A stretch of 64,000 nucleotides of DNA, from contig NC_003075.7 in assembly GCF_000001735.4 (NCBI RefSeq), positions 7,875,001 to 7,939,000 of the forward strand, written 5' to 3'. The translations under genes were made by a program, and so were the position numbers. Positions 47,700-61,029 of this stretch are shown here, one piece after another; position 1 is the stretch's first letter; the number at the start of each line of letters is the position of its first letter. The stretch is from Arabidopsis thaliana (lineage: Eukaryota; Streptophyta; Magnoliopsida; Brassicales; Brassicaceae). The notes beneath the pieces are model-generated. The model was not told the DNA's origin, made no database searches, and saw only the letters and a program-made list of their open reading frames with translations.

Positions 47700-49340
47700 T
47701 TTGGTTTGCGTTTTTGTTATACGGGTTTTGTTATCAGAAAGAAAAAACAGAGAGAAGATTTCATTATGTCTTAGTTGCTAATTGCTATGTTTCCTATAGG
47801 TAGTGTTCTCCAAAACAAGAGATAATTCTCCCTGTTGTTATTGCTTTTGATGCCTAGATACACAATTTATTCAACATTTTCTAATCATCTTAGAATTTCA
47901 AATATACACTAACATGTTACCGTTGTAAAACACCAGAGTCTTGTTCTTCTTCATGTTCTTCTCCTAAGCATTTGTCTTCCTCTGAAAAAAGAAAAAATAT
48001 AGAATATACCGGGTCTTTATAAGTCTGATGTTCGGAAGATTCATTTAGCTCATTTGCATCCTCAATCTTTGTTTTTCTCATCTAGTACGTCAGATGTCAA
48101 GAGCCATTGAATAAACTCAGATCTTTTCGTCTGCTCTCCCTGATCTTGTGTTGAGACAGATGAGGAAGATTAACCAAACTATCCCATTCATTGTTAATCT
48201 GGTACCTTCTGAAGAAGATAACAACATCTTTACCCAGAGTTCAATCAAGTATATTTTGCAAAAACTAGCCTAGTATAAGTCACGTGTAAGATGCATGTAG
48301 AACACAGAATTTTTTTTGTTTTGATATCAATGTTAAGTATTTATACCATTTTCGAAGTTTTGACAGAAGTTATAAAGAATACAAGTAATGGAAAAATAAA
48401 TCTACAGAAAGCACAAACAAAAACAAACAGTAATGGAGGAAATCTTTAACCAAGAGCGGAAACAAGAAAAGAAACACCGATTCCGAGAAGCTAAACTCGA
48501 AAATTTCAGTGATTTCCACAACTCGAAAATACCAAGGAGCTGGAATCTCATCTTACTTGCCACGAGCAAACCTTAGCAGAGGTCCGTCCTCAAAACCTCT
48601 CGAGTAAGGCACATTAACTTCTCTTCAAACTAACGCAAAACGTAAAGATAATAGAGAACTTAAACACAAATCCGACGAAGTCCTCTTGACAAGAAGATGG
48701 AGGGTTGTTCTCGTACTCGCTTGGCGGGATGGGCATTCTTAGTTGTTTAAAACTTCACCAATTGAAGTCTTATGGTTCATCATCATCCGTTGTAAGTTCC
48801 GCTTAACATCGCTATCACCGACAAGCTGATTTTCTTGTAGATGCAAGATTTACCACAACAATAAATCATCTGTTGACTCCGAGAAACCGCTTGAAAAATC
48901 TGTCTACAAACACTGCAAAATTGGAATTCTATAAAAAAAAAAAAATTCTGTTTCGATACAAACTAAACCGAGGCATAAGCTTCACCTATAGACCTAACCT
49001 GAAGTCTACTCCATTATTCATTAACGAATAATCTTTTGGCAAAAATATTAATCAAATGGCAATTTTGACCAAATTCTCATTTCATATCCGCTCAAGTTGG
49101 TAATAAAATTACCAAATATTTTATTAACAAAACAATATGAAAAAGAAAGAATTATATAATCGAGAAAAATAGAGAATATGGAAAAGTAGAGGCGTACGAC
49201 AAAGAAGACCTTAACACACACAATTCAAGCAATATATAAAAAAAAAATCCAATCTTTGTTCCTCAAAAATCCTCTGCTTCGCGTTTTTCTTCGGCATTGA
49301 CTTTACCAATCACAACTTTCTCCGGGATCGCCGATTTATC
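47700..49340. other. No confirmed gene; one short coding-like stretch
   Basis: 48138-48270 plus reads ALPDLVLRQMRKINQTIPFI, VNLVPSEEDNNIFTQSSIKY and ends in a TAG, without a start. I do not recognise it. The rest, including the relatively mixed-composition 48420-48960, has no frame. The last 300 bases are upstream of the SERF gene. Confidence 0.35.
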
Positions 49341-49352
49341 TTCGTTTCAACC

Positions 49353-50017
49353 ATGACTCATATCCTTTTGATTCTCTCTTTGCTTCAATCTCTTTAGATT
49401 CTCTGTTTCTCGGCCGATTGCAGAATTTAGGGTTTTGGTTTGCAGAATTAGGGGTTAAAGTTTTCAAATTTAGGATTTGTTTTGGGAGAAGATGCAATTG
49501 TAGTTTCGTTTCTAGATTGCTCTGTTTGTATAAAGACTAGATCTTGTTGGATATTTCTCGAATGTTGCTTATGGATCTTATAAGGATTCTGAATTTGTGA
49601 AACTAGAACAAAGTGTGTTGTTTTCTTTAATTCAAGCTTTTGATTTTTGATGCGTAATCGTCACGTGGAAGTCAGAGAGAGCGTGACCGTGAAAGAGCTG
49701 CCGCTCGTGCTGGTGGAAAGGGTAAGAATGGTGACGATGGTTTGACGCCGGAGCAACGCCGTGAAAGGTATAAACGAATCTGAAAAAACGAATCTTTAGT
49801 TGGGATTGTTCTGATCTGTGTGGTTGTTGTGTAATGATTCGATCTGTGTGGTTGTTGTGTAATGATTTGAACTTTGTGTAATGGTTGTTGTTGTGTAATG
49901 AATGATTTTAGAGATGGGAAAGCATTGCAAGAGAAAGCGGCTAAGAAAGCTGCTCAAGCTGCAGGTGCGAGTTCTGGTGGTGCAGCTGGAGGAAAAGGAG
50001 CTGCTGCTAAGAAGTGA
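49353..50017 (+). CDS. 4F5/SERF-like small protein (AT4G13615-like)
   Basis: Three exons: 49353-49359 (ATG ACT C), 49665-49767, 49912-50017 (216 bases, 71 residues). The protein starts MTRGSQRERDRERAAARAGG, continues KGKNGDDGLTPEQRRERDGK, then ALQEKAAKKAAQ and a Gly/Ala-rich tail ending AAAKK. MTRGxQRExDRERAxxR is the signature of the 4F5/SERF family, small highly charged disordered proteins; the animal and worm members promote amyloid aggregation, and the plant role is not known to me. The first exon has only 7 coding bases and is joined across an AT-AC intron (see separate entry). That start is chosen because it gives the exact family N-terminus MTRGSQ; no other ATG and donor does. Confidence 0.88.
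49360..49664 (+). other. U12-type AT-AC intron of the SERF gene
   Basis: The intron begins ATATCCTTTT, a full match to the U12-dependent donor consensus ATATCCTTT, and ends CGTCAC before GTGGAAGTC. Splicing AT-AC here joins ACT C|GT GGA into MTRGS. A branch-site-like TTTTCTTTAAT lies at 49621-49631, about 34 bases from the acceptor, further than usual. The second intron (49768-49911) is ordinary GT-AG. Confidence 0.75.
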
Positions 50018-53000
50018 TGATGATCATTTGGTTTGTCTTTTGAGCATATTGTAGACTTTATGTTTGAAATTGGGTTGTTTAGACCTGAAGCTTTGACTCT
50101 TGTCTGAAATCCCATTATAATGTCTTTGTGTTGAATTTGCAATTTGATGCTTATGGTGAAATCTTATTTGGTCTTTCTTTGATCTGTTATGAGGTTAAAG
50201 TTACAATTATACTGTCTCTTATGGTTCTTATTACTCTGAGTTTATGTTTCACTCTCAGATATGTTTGGAATCTATTCATATAGAATTATAGATCTGAGTT
50301 GTCATAGCTATTTGATGCATATGGTGAAGGCTTGTTTAGTCTCTCTTTTGGGGCATTGTAGTTCTTGTTAGGCTGACTTTATCTATCACTCTTTCTCTCA
50401 GAATGTTTGATAATCAAGTTATGCCGTCTCTGTACATCTTACTTGGTGTTTGATCTGTACAGAAGTTTATGACAGTTGTTTGAGTGTGCTCAGTGTTAGG
50501 TCATTGAATGGTTTAGTGGAATATTAATTAAGAAAACTCGAAACTAAAGATCTAGTCTAGGAAGCATTTTTCGGCTAAACACCGTTTCGTTTACCGAAAG
50601 TGTTATCCTAGTGATAGACATTGATGTCTGCTTGCGCAGTGAATCCCGTCTCTTTGATGGGTTTAAGGATTTTGCAGTTACATGGCCTGAGCTCTCTTTC
50701 TTTAGGAGCAACTAGTAGCTGTAATATACTAATTAAACGCAACATCCAAGCAATTACAATCACACCACAATAAACATGTAATTTACCATCATCATCCCTT
50801 GTTTATACTTGTAAACTAATCTTGATCATTCTACAAGTCCAGTTTAACTTTATGTTCAATCGTATCCATGTTTCATTTTCCAGATTTTCAACTGCAAGGT
50901 TGGTAGTCTCTCTGACTCATCTAGACCAATTAAATGAAGAGAGACAACCATTGCATTTTGGTTAAATCGGAGGGTAATTCACCTAGGTTCCGAGTTGGAA
51001 CCAATGTAAAAAATAATACAAATCGAGTAAATTGTAAAATAATAATTTTTTGAAAATTTTATGTAAAATATAGTTCTTTATTTTATTTTTATTCTTTGTA
51101 GTCAAAATTTTGTTTATAATTTGATTCTACTTTTATAATAAAATAAATTAATTTTATTTTAGGTGCAGTTTTCGGCGCACCAAACTATAAAGTTAGGATG
51201 AAATGTAAATAAATGAACTTAAAATATATATTTTTTTTTTTACAAAGATAGTAAACTAAAATAAAAATTAAATCGAATTCACCAGAAAAAAAGAGTTTAA
51301 ATTAAGTAACCACATTTGAGTGACACGTGATTGGATATTGATGGAGAGACGTGTCACTTTCAGTTTACGTTATTGGTTGTCGTTAGATCACAGTCTGACA
51401 AGCGTTTGCTGTCCCACTCTAATTTAATTATTCTTTCTTAAATAAAATTTGGAAAGTGAGTATTGTTTAGCATAATTTTACTTATTTATAAAGGTACAAA
51501 TTTTATTTAATAAAACTGCAGAAAAATAAATTCGAGAATTTAATTGACACGTGTGTCTTTTTTTGTTCCCTAAAATCATTTGCTTTTTAGTTATTTTGGC
51601 TTTTCTCTATCTGTTACAGAAATTATACATATATTCTGGGGGAAAAAAAAATTACATGTAAAATCAGATTTTCATGCATTAAGCACATGATTCGCTTTTG
51701 TTCTCTAATTTGTATGCATTGAGCACATGATTCACTTTTACAGAAATGCTGTCTGCAATATATTCTAGGTATTTTACCTAAATAGGAAGAACACAATCTA
51801 AAGGGTTCACAAACTATATGTTCATGCACCATAAATTCTATACTATAAATGGTTATGTGTTTTTTCTTATAGTGTAACCTACGTTTTTCTTTGTTCACAA
51901 AATTTTTAGTAAAGCTTCTAGATGTAATGTTGAAGGGTAAATTTTAGAGTTATTTTTCTTACAATTCAGTATGTCTTTAGGTGTAACAAGTTTTGAGGAA
52001 AAATATAAAATCGGTCTATAGAAAAGTTAACATATTCGTTTACCATAATACTGAATATCATTATCACACAAAATTGTGAGGATATAATGTATCATATATA
52101 GAGACAGTAAAAAAAAATCTGTAAATATAGTTTGGATTTGTGAACCGTTTAAAATAATCTTTTTTAAAAAAAATTTAAAAATCATATTCCCGTTAATAGA
52201 CTTTTTAAAAAGCGAATGTGTTTTAACAATTACAACAATAGTCTAATTACAAAATAGAACAACTAAAAATAGTGTTAGAAAATAAAAGAAGAACGGATCA
52301 TATTGTTCACTGGTGGCAAAGAATCCAAAGCATCAGTTCCGGGGGATTCAAAATCCGCAGTTTTACGGTAATAATAATGGGTCAAAAATTACCAAAGAAA
52401 AAAACATTTTAAAATAAATATAACTTATGACAAAGAAAAAAATATAAAAATCATTTTACTGAAATTAAAATAAATAATACGTTGTATGTGGACAAGGAAG
52501 AAGACAACATTGTATATATGTAACTTTATAAACATGGTTCTATATCTTAGATTATTAACAAAAGTAATAAATTATTAATTAGCTCATTCTGATGTGCAAT
52601 TGTGCATGATGAGTTATTCCACATTACATTCTCTTGCCCTCTTTTACTAGCACTCCTTTGTGCAGTCAGCCTCACATGTTCTTTGGTTATTTTTGTACTA
52701 AGACAAACTAATATGAATGATTCCTAAAATAGGTGATATGACGTGTTTTCCATTTGCCAAAGCTAAAAAGCATTTAGTTTTGTTCTGTAGTTGTCTTAAG
52801 CCGTGGTAAAAGAATATTTTGGAAATTAAACTAATTGTAAAGAATCTTACGAGCAAACTTCACCTAATTCAAAGAGTTCAAGAAATTTTATATTAGAATG
52901 CATATATAGCATCCATAAATTCACATGGCACCTTCGACAAATTGACTTTAATATTCTTTTTTCTTTGGTAAATAATCTTTAATATTCTTTATACACTACT

Positions 53001-56000
53001 ACCATATGAATATATGATTAATTTTAAATAAAATCTTCCGAAGTCACAAAAAAATAAAGTTGCATCTAGTCTGAGTAGTGTCTATACGAGTCTCGATAGT
53101 CGATATACGTGATGATCTTTTTATTTTCTTTTTCACAGATGTGAAATTTATTTAAAATAAATAATAAATTTTTACTATAATTGAAATCTTTGAATATAAA
53201 AAAATAGTAAGCAAGTTATTTTACTGTTATAAATAAGCATTCTCAAAGTGTTGGGTTTTGTTTAACTTTTTGAATATTAAAAGAACCGGAAATCAACGAT
53301 CAACATGATCATCCAAAAATATGGAAACCATGAAGACCGAGAAAAATCTAGATAATTGTCATATCTTAGTTTAGGAATATTTACAATTATCTCTAAATAT
53401 ATTATTTATATTTATGTTTATCATAGTTTGGGAAACTTAAATCAGTCTCCTCTTTATATAAGAGAATGTTATACCTAAAATTTATCATTGAACCAAATGG
53501 TGTTAAACCTAAAATATTATAGGGTATACATTTACTAACATTGATTTTCATGAAATCGACTAGTGATCACTTTTCCAAGATTAATGGAAGATGAGATATT
53601 AAGGATAGATTGTATCCAAAAAAAAAAGACATATTATGGATAGTTTAATAGGTGTATATCAAGAGAGATGTTTGAACCTAAGATTCAAAACTTTCTTCTT
53701 ACAAAATAAAACGATTACTAGATAGCTTTGGCTAATTCATTGGACAAGGAAGCATTTACTTATCTACTATCTTTACTATGCAACACTACAACTCATAAGT
53801 TTTTTGATATAATATCAACTTTAAAATAGTCGAAATGTCGAATGATTAGGATCGATAAAAAAAATCAAAAATGGAAAGGCACATGATGTATGGTTTTTAG
53901 TGTAATTTTTTTTTTTTTGGTGTAAAAGAATGCACATGATGTATGTTTGAGATTCTATACCTTAGTTATTCAACTTGCACTTAAAGCCTTTGTACTGCAA
54001 GCTAGCTAGATTCATATCGTTCAATGAGAACAAAAAGCTAGATATACGAAAACTCTTCTAGCAAGATTACTAGAGTAAGAAATATATTTCAAAGTACTTG
54101 CGTAAATAATTTAGATAGTGAATAAAAACATTTGTGACCAATAGAAAGAAAACAATAACGACAAAATTAAAAATTCAGCAATTGAAATAGAGGAATATGG
54201 CTCCTCCATCAACACAATTTCTTATTTTTCAGCTTTAATTATAGTATAAATCTAACAAATGTTTTAATATTTAATAGAAGCACAAATCGTATGTATATGA
54301 AATTTATTTCAGATTAATACAATGATATGTACTAGGCCGTCTGTTGCTATTCTCTATCAACATTTGTTTTTCTTTTGGTCTTTGACAAAAAAAAAAAAAA
54401 AAAATGCTCTATCCGTAGATTTTGAGTTTTAAGCTTAAACAATTGTTTATAGACACGCTTATCTCACTCGGAAGCTCAGCCATTAACTTTTTATTGAAAC
54501 ATATAACGGCAAAATAGTGGTATATATTTCGAAAAAAAATCATGAAATCTAATAGAACATGTAGCAGTAAACAAATTTTTTTAATTATTTATGTATAAAA
54601 TAAAATAATTATTGGAATATAACATTAAAAGGGTAGAACCTGTATTTTCTTCAATAAAGCAAAATCATAGACAATTGCTAACATTTTTTATATGTCTATT
54701 CTATTTTATATTAACGTACGAAAGTAAAATGTGAAATGTTTTGAGATCGAGAATGCTATTTTTATGAAAACAAATAACGAAATTGGAAAAATGAATTAGT
54801 AAACCAGATAAAGTCATATGTTGTCACTTGTTTTTTTTTTTGTTTTTTTTTAATGTTGTCACTTGTCATCATTTTATATTATGTTTTTTATGTCCTATCT
54901 ATAAATGATAGAAAATAGAGATATTATTTAATAAACAAAACCTCCTTAAATATTTGTTTTTGAGATGATGTATTTAGGAATGTCGTATAATAGCGCCAAC
55001 TTGCTAATTTATATTGAGTATTAGTTTTTAAATTATGAGACAGTGACCAAAGCAATTTTTTTATGAAAAGTTCTAATATAATTGTAGCCTTTTTTCATTA
55101 GATGTCTGGTATACATGGTTAAAAATGTCTTCACGGTGACCATCAGTGATTAAAGCCCATACTAAGACATACATTTACTATTAAAATATGTTAGAGATCA
55201 AATTGGATCAAATTAATTTACATGAAACTGGAATAGGTTAAAAATAAAAATAAGAAAGAAATACTTTTTTCCTCTGATTTTTTTGGTCAACTGCTTTTTT
55301 TTTTCCTCTTAAGCCTTTTTATAAATTTTATTTTGTCGTTAACATTTTGTTTCCATAAATCAAATAATAATTCTTTTCGTAAAACGACCCAACAGTCATC
55401 TCAAAGGACAAAATGTGCATCATCTCAAATTAGAATACGAAGCTTCCAATTCGACCCTTATCTTACCTGTTTGATTCATTGTTAAACATGTTTAATGAAC
55501 TATATTATATTAAAAAAAGAAACTTATATCTTGATTAGTTACTTAAATTTAGTCTCAAAATCTAAATTGACAATATAAAAAATTGGAGTAACTAAAGATG
55601 AAGCAAGAGATGAGTATATGCGTCGGAAAAAGTGTTCTTGCAAGGAATTGTATCCATTGTAACAGTGACTAACATGAACGAACAGAATAATTTATGGGTG
55701 AATCCGATTAATTTAAAAAGTTAAGAGACCACATCAGCAAGTTATTACAATATTGTAAAATAAAGAAGCAGACATAAACTGATGTTCTAGAGAGGAAAAG
55801 AAGACAACCCATGACTTCCGCATTAGTTGGATTCAATTAGAGGCCAAAACTTGAAGCTAATCATTGTATTTGGATGATAATATTAATAATTATGGGCTCA
55901 CTAATTATAAGCATTTGTGGTGATTATCTGTGCTAAACTATACGTGGTTTACAAATTAAATTTTATTCTCCAATTAGATAAATGTTATCATGAAATATCG

Positions 56001-57130
56001 TTTCAATAATGTTTTCTTGGTATCACATCGCTCCAATAATTAGTCCCGTACAACTGTAATTAAGAAGTTTAATAATTACTATTCAGTATGTATTCAGACG
56101 TACATATATATATATATAGATATATTTTTTGTAATTTGCATTTCACAGCGGATCACTAAATATACATTAAACATTTGTGTATTCATCTATATATATTACT
56201 ATAATATAATAGTGAAAATTTATGTTTTTTGAGATGGAATCTAGCAAAGAAAAGTCCTATACTGTATGGTCCAAAGTCATATTCCTAGGTTTCGCCTTAA
56301 AAACTCTAAAGATAACTAAACAGACGAGAATAATAAATTAAACACAGTTAGAATCGTTTGTTTATTGAAAAAAAAAAGCTTAAAGAATGCTTAAAGATTA
56401 AGGTTCTTACAAGAAATATATATATCTTAGTAAGGGAAACCAAATTTACATATAAAAAAAATATAAAAAAAATTGGTACTTCTTTTTCTTGCTATGACTT
56501 TGAATATACTACAGATTTAATGTTCTAAGTTTAATTAACAAGATATTGAACATTAAACCACATCCTTTTTATTTTTCGTGTACTGTATATACATATATAT
56601 TGAATATATATCTCTTATTAACAAGATATAACAATAATGTAATATTAGTACAACCATCAAATTGAAAAGCAAATTTCGTATTTATACAATATGAAAAAAC
56701 TAGAAGAACTTTTAAATATTTAAAGTGACCAAATGAAAACAACGTTGGTATCCAACAACAACATCATTCGTAAAATTTAAATATAAAACCCTATACCAAA
56801 AAAAAAACAATATATGGCTATATATAACACCTAAATGAGTTAGGGCTAAGCTGTCACGTTTGGATTGATAAGTTATAAGAAAAAGCGAACGTAAAATGGA
56901 GGCCACGAACAAGTCGCAAGATAAGAAAAAATAAAGGTCAAATTATTGTTTATGAAAGAAAAAAATACAAAATATTAACAATAATATTGTTTAACCAAAA
57001 GTGTTTGTGAGACTCTTTAATTCTCTAGTTTACATATGAACAAATTAAGCTTGGCAGAGCGTAGATCTGAGTCAGATGATAATGTTTTTTTCGGACAATA
57101 AAGTTAGGTTCCTTAAATTTTCTAATATTA
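50018..57130. other. 7 kb gene-free region
   Basis: The 3' flank of SERF to about 50,700 has mixed composition; from 51,000 on it is AT-rich with many homopolymers. Frames are short and of A/T-driven composition (for example minus 51623-51898 and 56712-56912). I see no transposon ends. The only structured signal is the G-box palindrome at 51319-51358. The last ~1 kb should hold the ERF062 promoter. Confidence 0.55.
51319..51358. promoter_or_regulatory. G-box inverted repeat
   Basis: AGTGACACGT (51319-51328) and ACGTGTCACT (51349-51358) form a perfect 10-base inverted repeat around a 20-base spacer. The left arm is part of a CACGTG G-box. Another GACACGTGTGTC lies at 51546. These are ABRE/bZIP-type cores, but the nearest start codon downstream is almost 6 kb away. 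Confidence 0.5.
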
Positions 57131-57177
57131 TCTCCACATGATCACACCAATACACACACAACACTCCTTAATTCTCG

Positions 57178-57186
57178 TATATATAA
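57178..57186 (+). promoter_or_regulatory. TATA box of ERF062
   Basis: TATATATAA preceded by CTCG, 87-95 bases upstream of the ATG at 57273. It lies inside the frame that would be used if translation began at 57138. Confidence 0.55.
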
Positions 57187-57272
57187 ACATTTATTCTCCA
57201 CCTATTTTGTCAAAATTAAGAACAGGCTTCATTCTCTGGACAAACACTCAAAAAACAAACAAAAAAAGGAAC

Positions 57273-58304
57273 ATGGAAGATCAGTTTCCTAAAATAGAAA
57301 CTAGCTTCATGCACGACAAGCTCTTGTCTTCTGGAATCTACGGGTTCTTGAGTTCTTCGACGCCGCCACAACTTCTCGGTGTTCCAATATTTTTGGAAGG
57401 TATGAAATCTCCTCTTCTTCCTGCTTCTTCGACTCCGAGCTACTTTGTGTCGCCTCATGATCATGAGCTCACATCTTCTATTCATCCATCTCCGGTAGCT
57501 TCTGTTCCTTGGAACTTTCTAGAATCTTTTCCTCAGTCTCAACATCCTGATCATCATCCTTCTAAACCTCCAAACCTTACTTTGTTCCTTAAAGAACCAA
57601 AGCTACTAGAACTTTCTCAATCCGAAAGCAACATGAGCCCTTACCATAAATACATCCCAAACTCCTTTTATCAATCAGACCAAAACAGAAACGAATGGGT
57701 AGAGATCAATAAAACTCTAACCAACTATCCCTCGAAAGGTTTTGGAAACTATTGGCTAAGTACCACCAAGACTCAACCCATGAAGTCAAAAACAAGAAAG
57801 GTTGTTCAGACGACGACCCCAACAAAACTGTATAGAGGAGTGAGACAAAGACACTGGGGCAAATGGGTCGCAGAGATTAGGCTTCCAAGGAACAGAACCC
57901 GTGTTTGGCTCGGCACTTTTGAAACCGCTGAGCAAGCAGCAATGGCTTACGATACAGCAGCTTATATCCTTCGTGGCGAATTCGCACACCTCAACTTTCC
58001 TGATCTTAAACACCAGCTCAAGTCCGGTTCTTTGCGATGCATGATCGCCTCACTTTTGGAGTCCAAGATTCAACAGATCTCATCTTCCCAAGTAAGTAAC
58101 TCTCCTTCTCCTCCTCCTCCAAAAGTGGGAACACCGGAGCAAAAGAATCATCACATGAAGATGGAGTCAGGAGAAGACGTGATGATGAAGAAACAGAAAA
58201 GCCATAAGGAAGTGATGGAAGGAGATGGTGTACAATTGAGTAGGATGCCTTCTTTGGATATGGATCTCATTTGGGATGCTCTCTCATTTCCTCATTCTTC
58301 TTGA
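57273..58304 (+). CDS. ERF062: AP2/ERF transcription factor ERF062
   Basis: Intronless, 343 residues from the ATG at 57273 (388 if the in-frame ATG at 57138 is used, as I believe the database model does). One AP2 domain at residues ~185-245: [54 protein letters not shown], with the usual Arg, Trp and Gly contact residues of the DNA-binding sheet. WVAEI with A and the D/E region of the helix place it in the ERF/DREB superfamily; the ERF062 name fits the DREB A-6-like subgroup from memory. The N-terminus is Ser/Pro-rich with no domain. The C-terminus has a basic stretch and an acidic-hydrophobic end, [12 protein letters not shown], a likely activation motif. Start choice: the TATA at 57178 would put transcription start near 57210, downstream of 57138. 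Confidence 0.9.
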   Translation: MEDQFPKIETSFMHDKLLSSGIYGFLSSSTPPQLLGVPIFLEGMKSPLLPASSTPSYFVSPHDHELTSSIHPSPVASVPWNFLESFPQSQHPDHHPSKPPNLTLFLKEPKLLELSQSESNMSPYHKYIPNSFYQSDQNRNEWVEINKTLTNYPSKGFGNYWLSTTKTQPMKSKTRKVVQTTTPTKLYRGVRQRHWGKWVAEIRLPRNRTRVWLGTFETAEQAAMAYDTAAYILRGEFAHLNFPDLKHQLKSGSLRCMIASLLESKIQQISSSQVSNSPSPPPPKVGTPEQKNHHMKMESGEDVMMKKQKSHKEVMEGDGVQLSRMPSLDMDLIWDALSFPHSS

Positions 58305-59092
58305 CTTCAAATTAATATTTGTCAAACTTATTTTACTTACTTCTACCCTTTTTTATATCAAAAGTTTCCACCAAAGAAAGAAATTCATATTATGATGCCA
58401 AGATTGGTTTGCATTTGGGGTTGAACACATTGTAATTCTTCTTACGACCACATAATCAAGTGGTTCTCCTTTTTTTGTCTGCTAATTAATTGTTCTTTTC
58501 TTTGCGGTTACTAGTAACCATAAAATAGAAAAGTGTTTGTTTTCTAATGAGAAAATATTATAATTCTGTTGCACCAACTCCAACTTTAAAAGTCCAATGT
58601 TAGAATATTTCCTACATTCTATACTAAAGCTCAAAGGTCAATAGAGAATATGAATAGTAATAGGGCAGAGAAGCGTTAAAGGGCAAATATGAATTTAGAT
58701 TATCTTTTCTTTTGTCAACAACTACAATATGAGTTTCTACAACCAAATAAAAAGTTGATTATATAACTTTAGAAATAATTATGTCATTTTTAGCTTCAAT
58801 TGTATTTCCGAATATGCAAACAAAAGTGAAAAATCTAAAGTTTTGGCACAGAAATAGAAAGAGGACAAGTATCACTTATTTGGAAAGAGAAGAAACTTAA
58901 ACTTTTTACCGACCACAAAAGCGTCAATTTTTGTTTCGAAACGACGCCGTTTAGAGTACAAAGTACAATACTCTCCCGGCAATAACCAACATTAGAGTTT
59001 TGGCAGAGATTGTTACAAAACTACACTTGCTCATGTTTTCACTAGGCGTATAATCGTGTCGTGTTATTTCGAGTAAGTACATACCTTGCAGT
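58305..59092. other. Convergent 3' region, no gene
   Basis: Separates the 3' ends of ERF062 (plus) and the DUF593 gene (minus). AT-rich, no frame. Confidence 0.6.
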
Positions 59093-61029
59093 TCAAGCAC
59101 TATGCAGGTCCAGTGGCATAGACATAGCCTTTACCTGCAAAAACACCATTTGAAACCATACAAGATTCAGCCACTTGGTAAGCAAAAAACCATGGAAGAT
59201 TTAACTACCAAGAACTGTGAAACAAAGAGAGCACTCTTAGCAATTTTTCAACCCTCATATCAAAGCACACAACGATGAAACTCACCATTGTGGATGAAGG
59301 GCTAGAAGAGTCAAGATGTCCAGATCTTCTAGCCTCCCAAAACCGGCTTGTTTTATCTCCACAACGCTGTACCTGCGATTTGCTCTGATCTTTGGAAGAA
59401 AAACTGATCTTCTCTCTTCCCTTTTGTACAGCTCTTAACCGACCTCTCAGCAACCCAACTTCACTCTCTATTTTCAGTCTTTCATAGTCAATAGCTGACA
59501 TTGAATTTCTTCGCATATTGGTAGACATGTTACTTTTCCCTTGTGGAAATGCATAACTTGTATCTGAAACACTTTGTGATCTGTCCAGTTTCAGATCCTG
59601 AGTGGCATGGTCAGAAGGAACATTCAGTTGCCCCTTGTTATCTTCATCAGTCACTACATGGATGTCATGTACATGACAATCAATGTCGTGAGGGTCCTCA
59701 CAAAGCTTCTTAGAAACAGCAATGTCGCTAGTTCTTGATACTAGTTCTGCATATAAAGTTTCACCTTCCTCTCTTTCTTTCAGTTCTATATCACTCAGGG
59801 CATCAAATGGCTCACTTCTTGACTGATCACACTCAGTATTGTCCATCTGATTAGTGAAGATCTCAAATCCAGAAGAGACATTCACAGTCTCCATGTCATC
59901 CCATGGTTCAGTAATCTGTTGCGGCGTCTGCAATCTTTCGATTTGAGCTGGTTTAGAATCTGGAGTATTGTGAGGTTGCTCAGTCTCAAGAAACATTTGC
60001 CTGTAGGTATCAACTTCCTTCTCCAGAAAATGTTTCTCCCTCTCCCTCCTAAGCAAAATTTCTTTAAGAATACTCATCTCTTCCGCATCAAAAGCAGACT
60101 TTTCTTCTATCATCCGCTGATATTGCCTAGCTTCCATCTCTATCGACGCCTTTTCTTCTTGCAACCGTAATATCATACCTAAAGCCTCATCTGCAGCAGA
60201 TGCAGCAGCATTTCTCTCTTTCTCAAGTTCAAGAGCTAACGAAGCACGTGCAGCTCGTTCTTCCCCAAGCACTTGTTCTGACATCTCAACCGTCCTCTGT
60301 ACCATACCAGGGGAACTGCATGCACCCTCTCCCACTCCACACCCAACAGAACTTAGTGAAACACTTTTCCGCAACGACACATCCTCCAATGCTTTTCCAC
60401 TATCTACAATGTTACAACTTGCATCAAAATCAACATTCACTATCCAATATAATTGAATAAAGACAACAAAAAAACTTACCATTGGAGTTCACAAGAAGAG
60501 GATCATTTTCATCATATGATCCCTCAAAGCTCTTAAGGCCTAAACAACTTTGGTAATGGTTCTTGAAACCATACGGCGACCTATGGAAGCTAAGCCGCTT
60601 ACTCTTAACTTTAAAGCTTCCTTTTTTCAAACTTTGCGCAGTTAAAAGATCGAACCCTGAAGCCTTATTCTCAAACTTTCCAACAGAAGGAGTAGTACTA
60701 GATACCTCATCTTCCAACTGAACACGTCTACGCTCACATTTTCTCTTCTTTCCACCATTATACAGAATTGAATCAAAAGGTGTTCTATTTTTAACAGATC
60801 TTTGAACAGAAGAGATCTTTTTAACCGGAAGATTCCTTAAACTCTCTTGAAAACACTCACTGTATAGACCATCACAAGGACATGGTAGGTCTAAACCAAA
60901 TAAACCGAGGAACTTCGATGTTACATAAACGATAAACGATGCGCAAAGTAGCGAAAACGCAACGGAAAGATCGATAAACGCAGCCACTAAACCTTTAAAT
61001 GTCCATGATTTTACCTCCTGGCAACGCAT
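59093..61029 (-). CDS. DUF593 / GTD-binding (zein-binding, myosin-binding) protein (AT4G13630-like)
   Basis: Three coding exons: 60480-61029, 59286-60403, 59093-59134 (1710 bases, 569 residues), phases join. A membrane segment sits at residues ~10-45 (GLVAAFIDLSVAFSLLCASF and on). The basic middle is rich in K, R, S. The GTD-binding coiled coil is at ~245-340: ARASLALELEKERNAAASAA, DEALGMILRLQEEKASIEME, ARQYQRMIEEKSAFDAEEM, REREKHFLEKEVDTYRQMF. A late coiled coil (IDYERLKIESEVGLLRGRLR) is near 495. In this family the domain binds the myosin XI cargo domain and the membrane segment ties it to endomembranes, so a role as a myosin receptor on vesicles is inferred. An untranslated intron probably ends just before the ATG (TTGCAG|GTATAAAATG near 61035). 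The last exon adds only 13 residues. Confidence 0.88.

Noticed and set aside
50530-50720. A possible small nuclear or nucleolar RNA in the structured-looking stretch after SERF
   Set aside because: No snRNA promoter element (USE), no C/D or H/ACA boxes in the right places, and no match to U1, U2, U3, U5 or U6 features I know.
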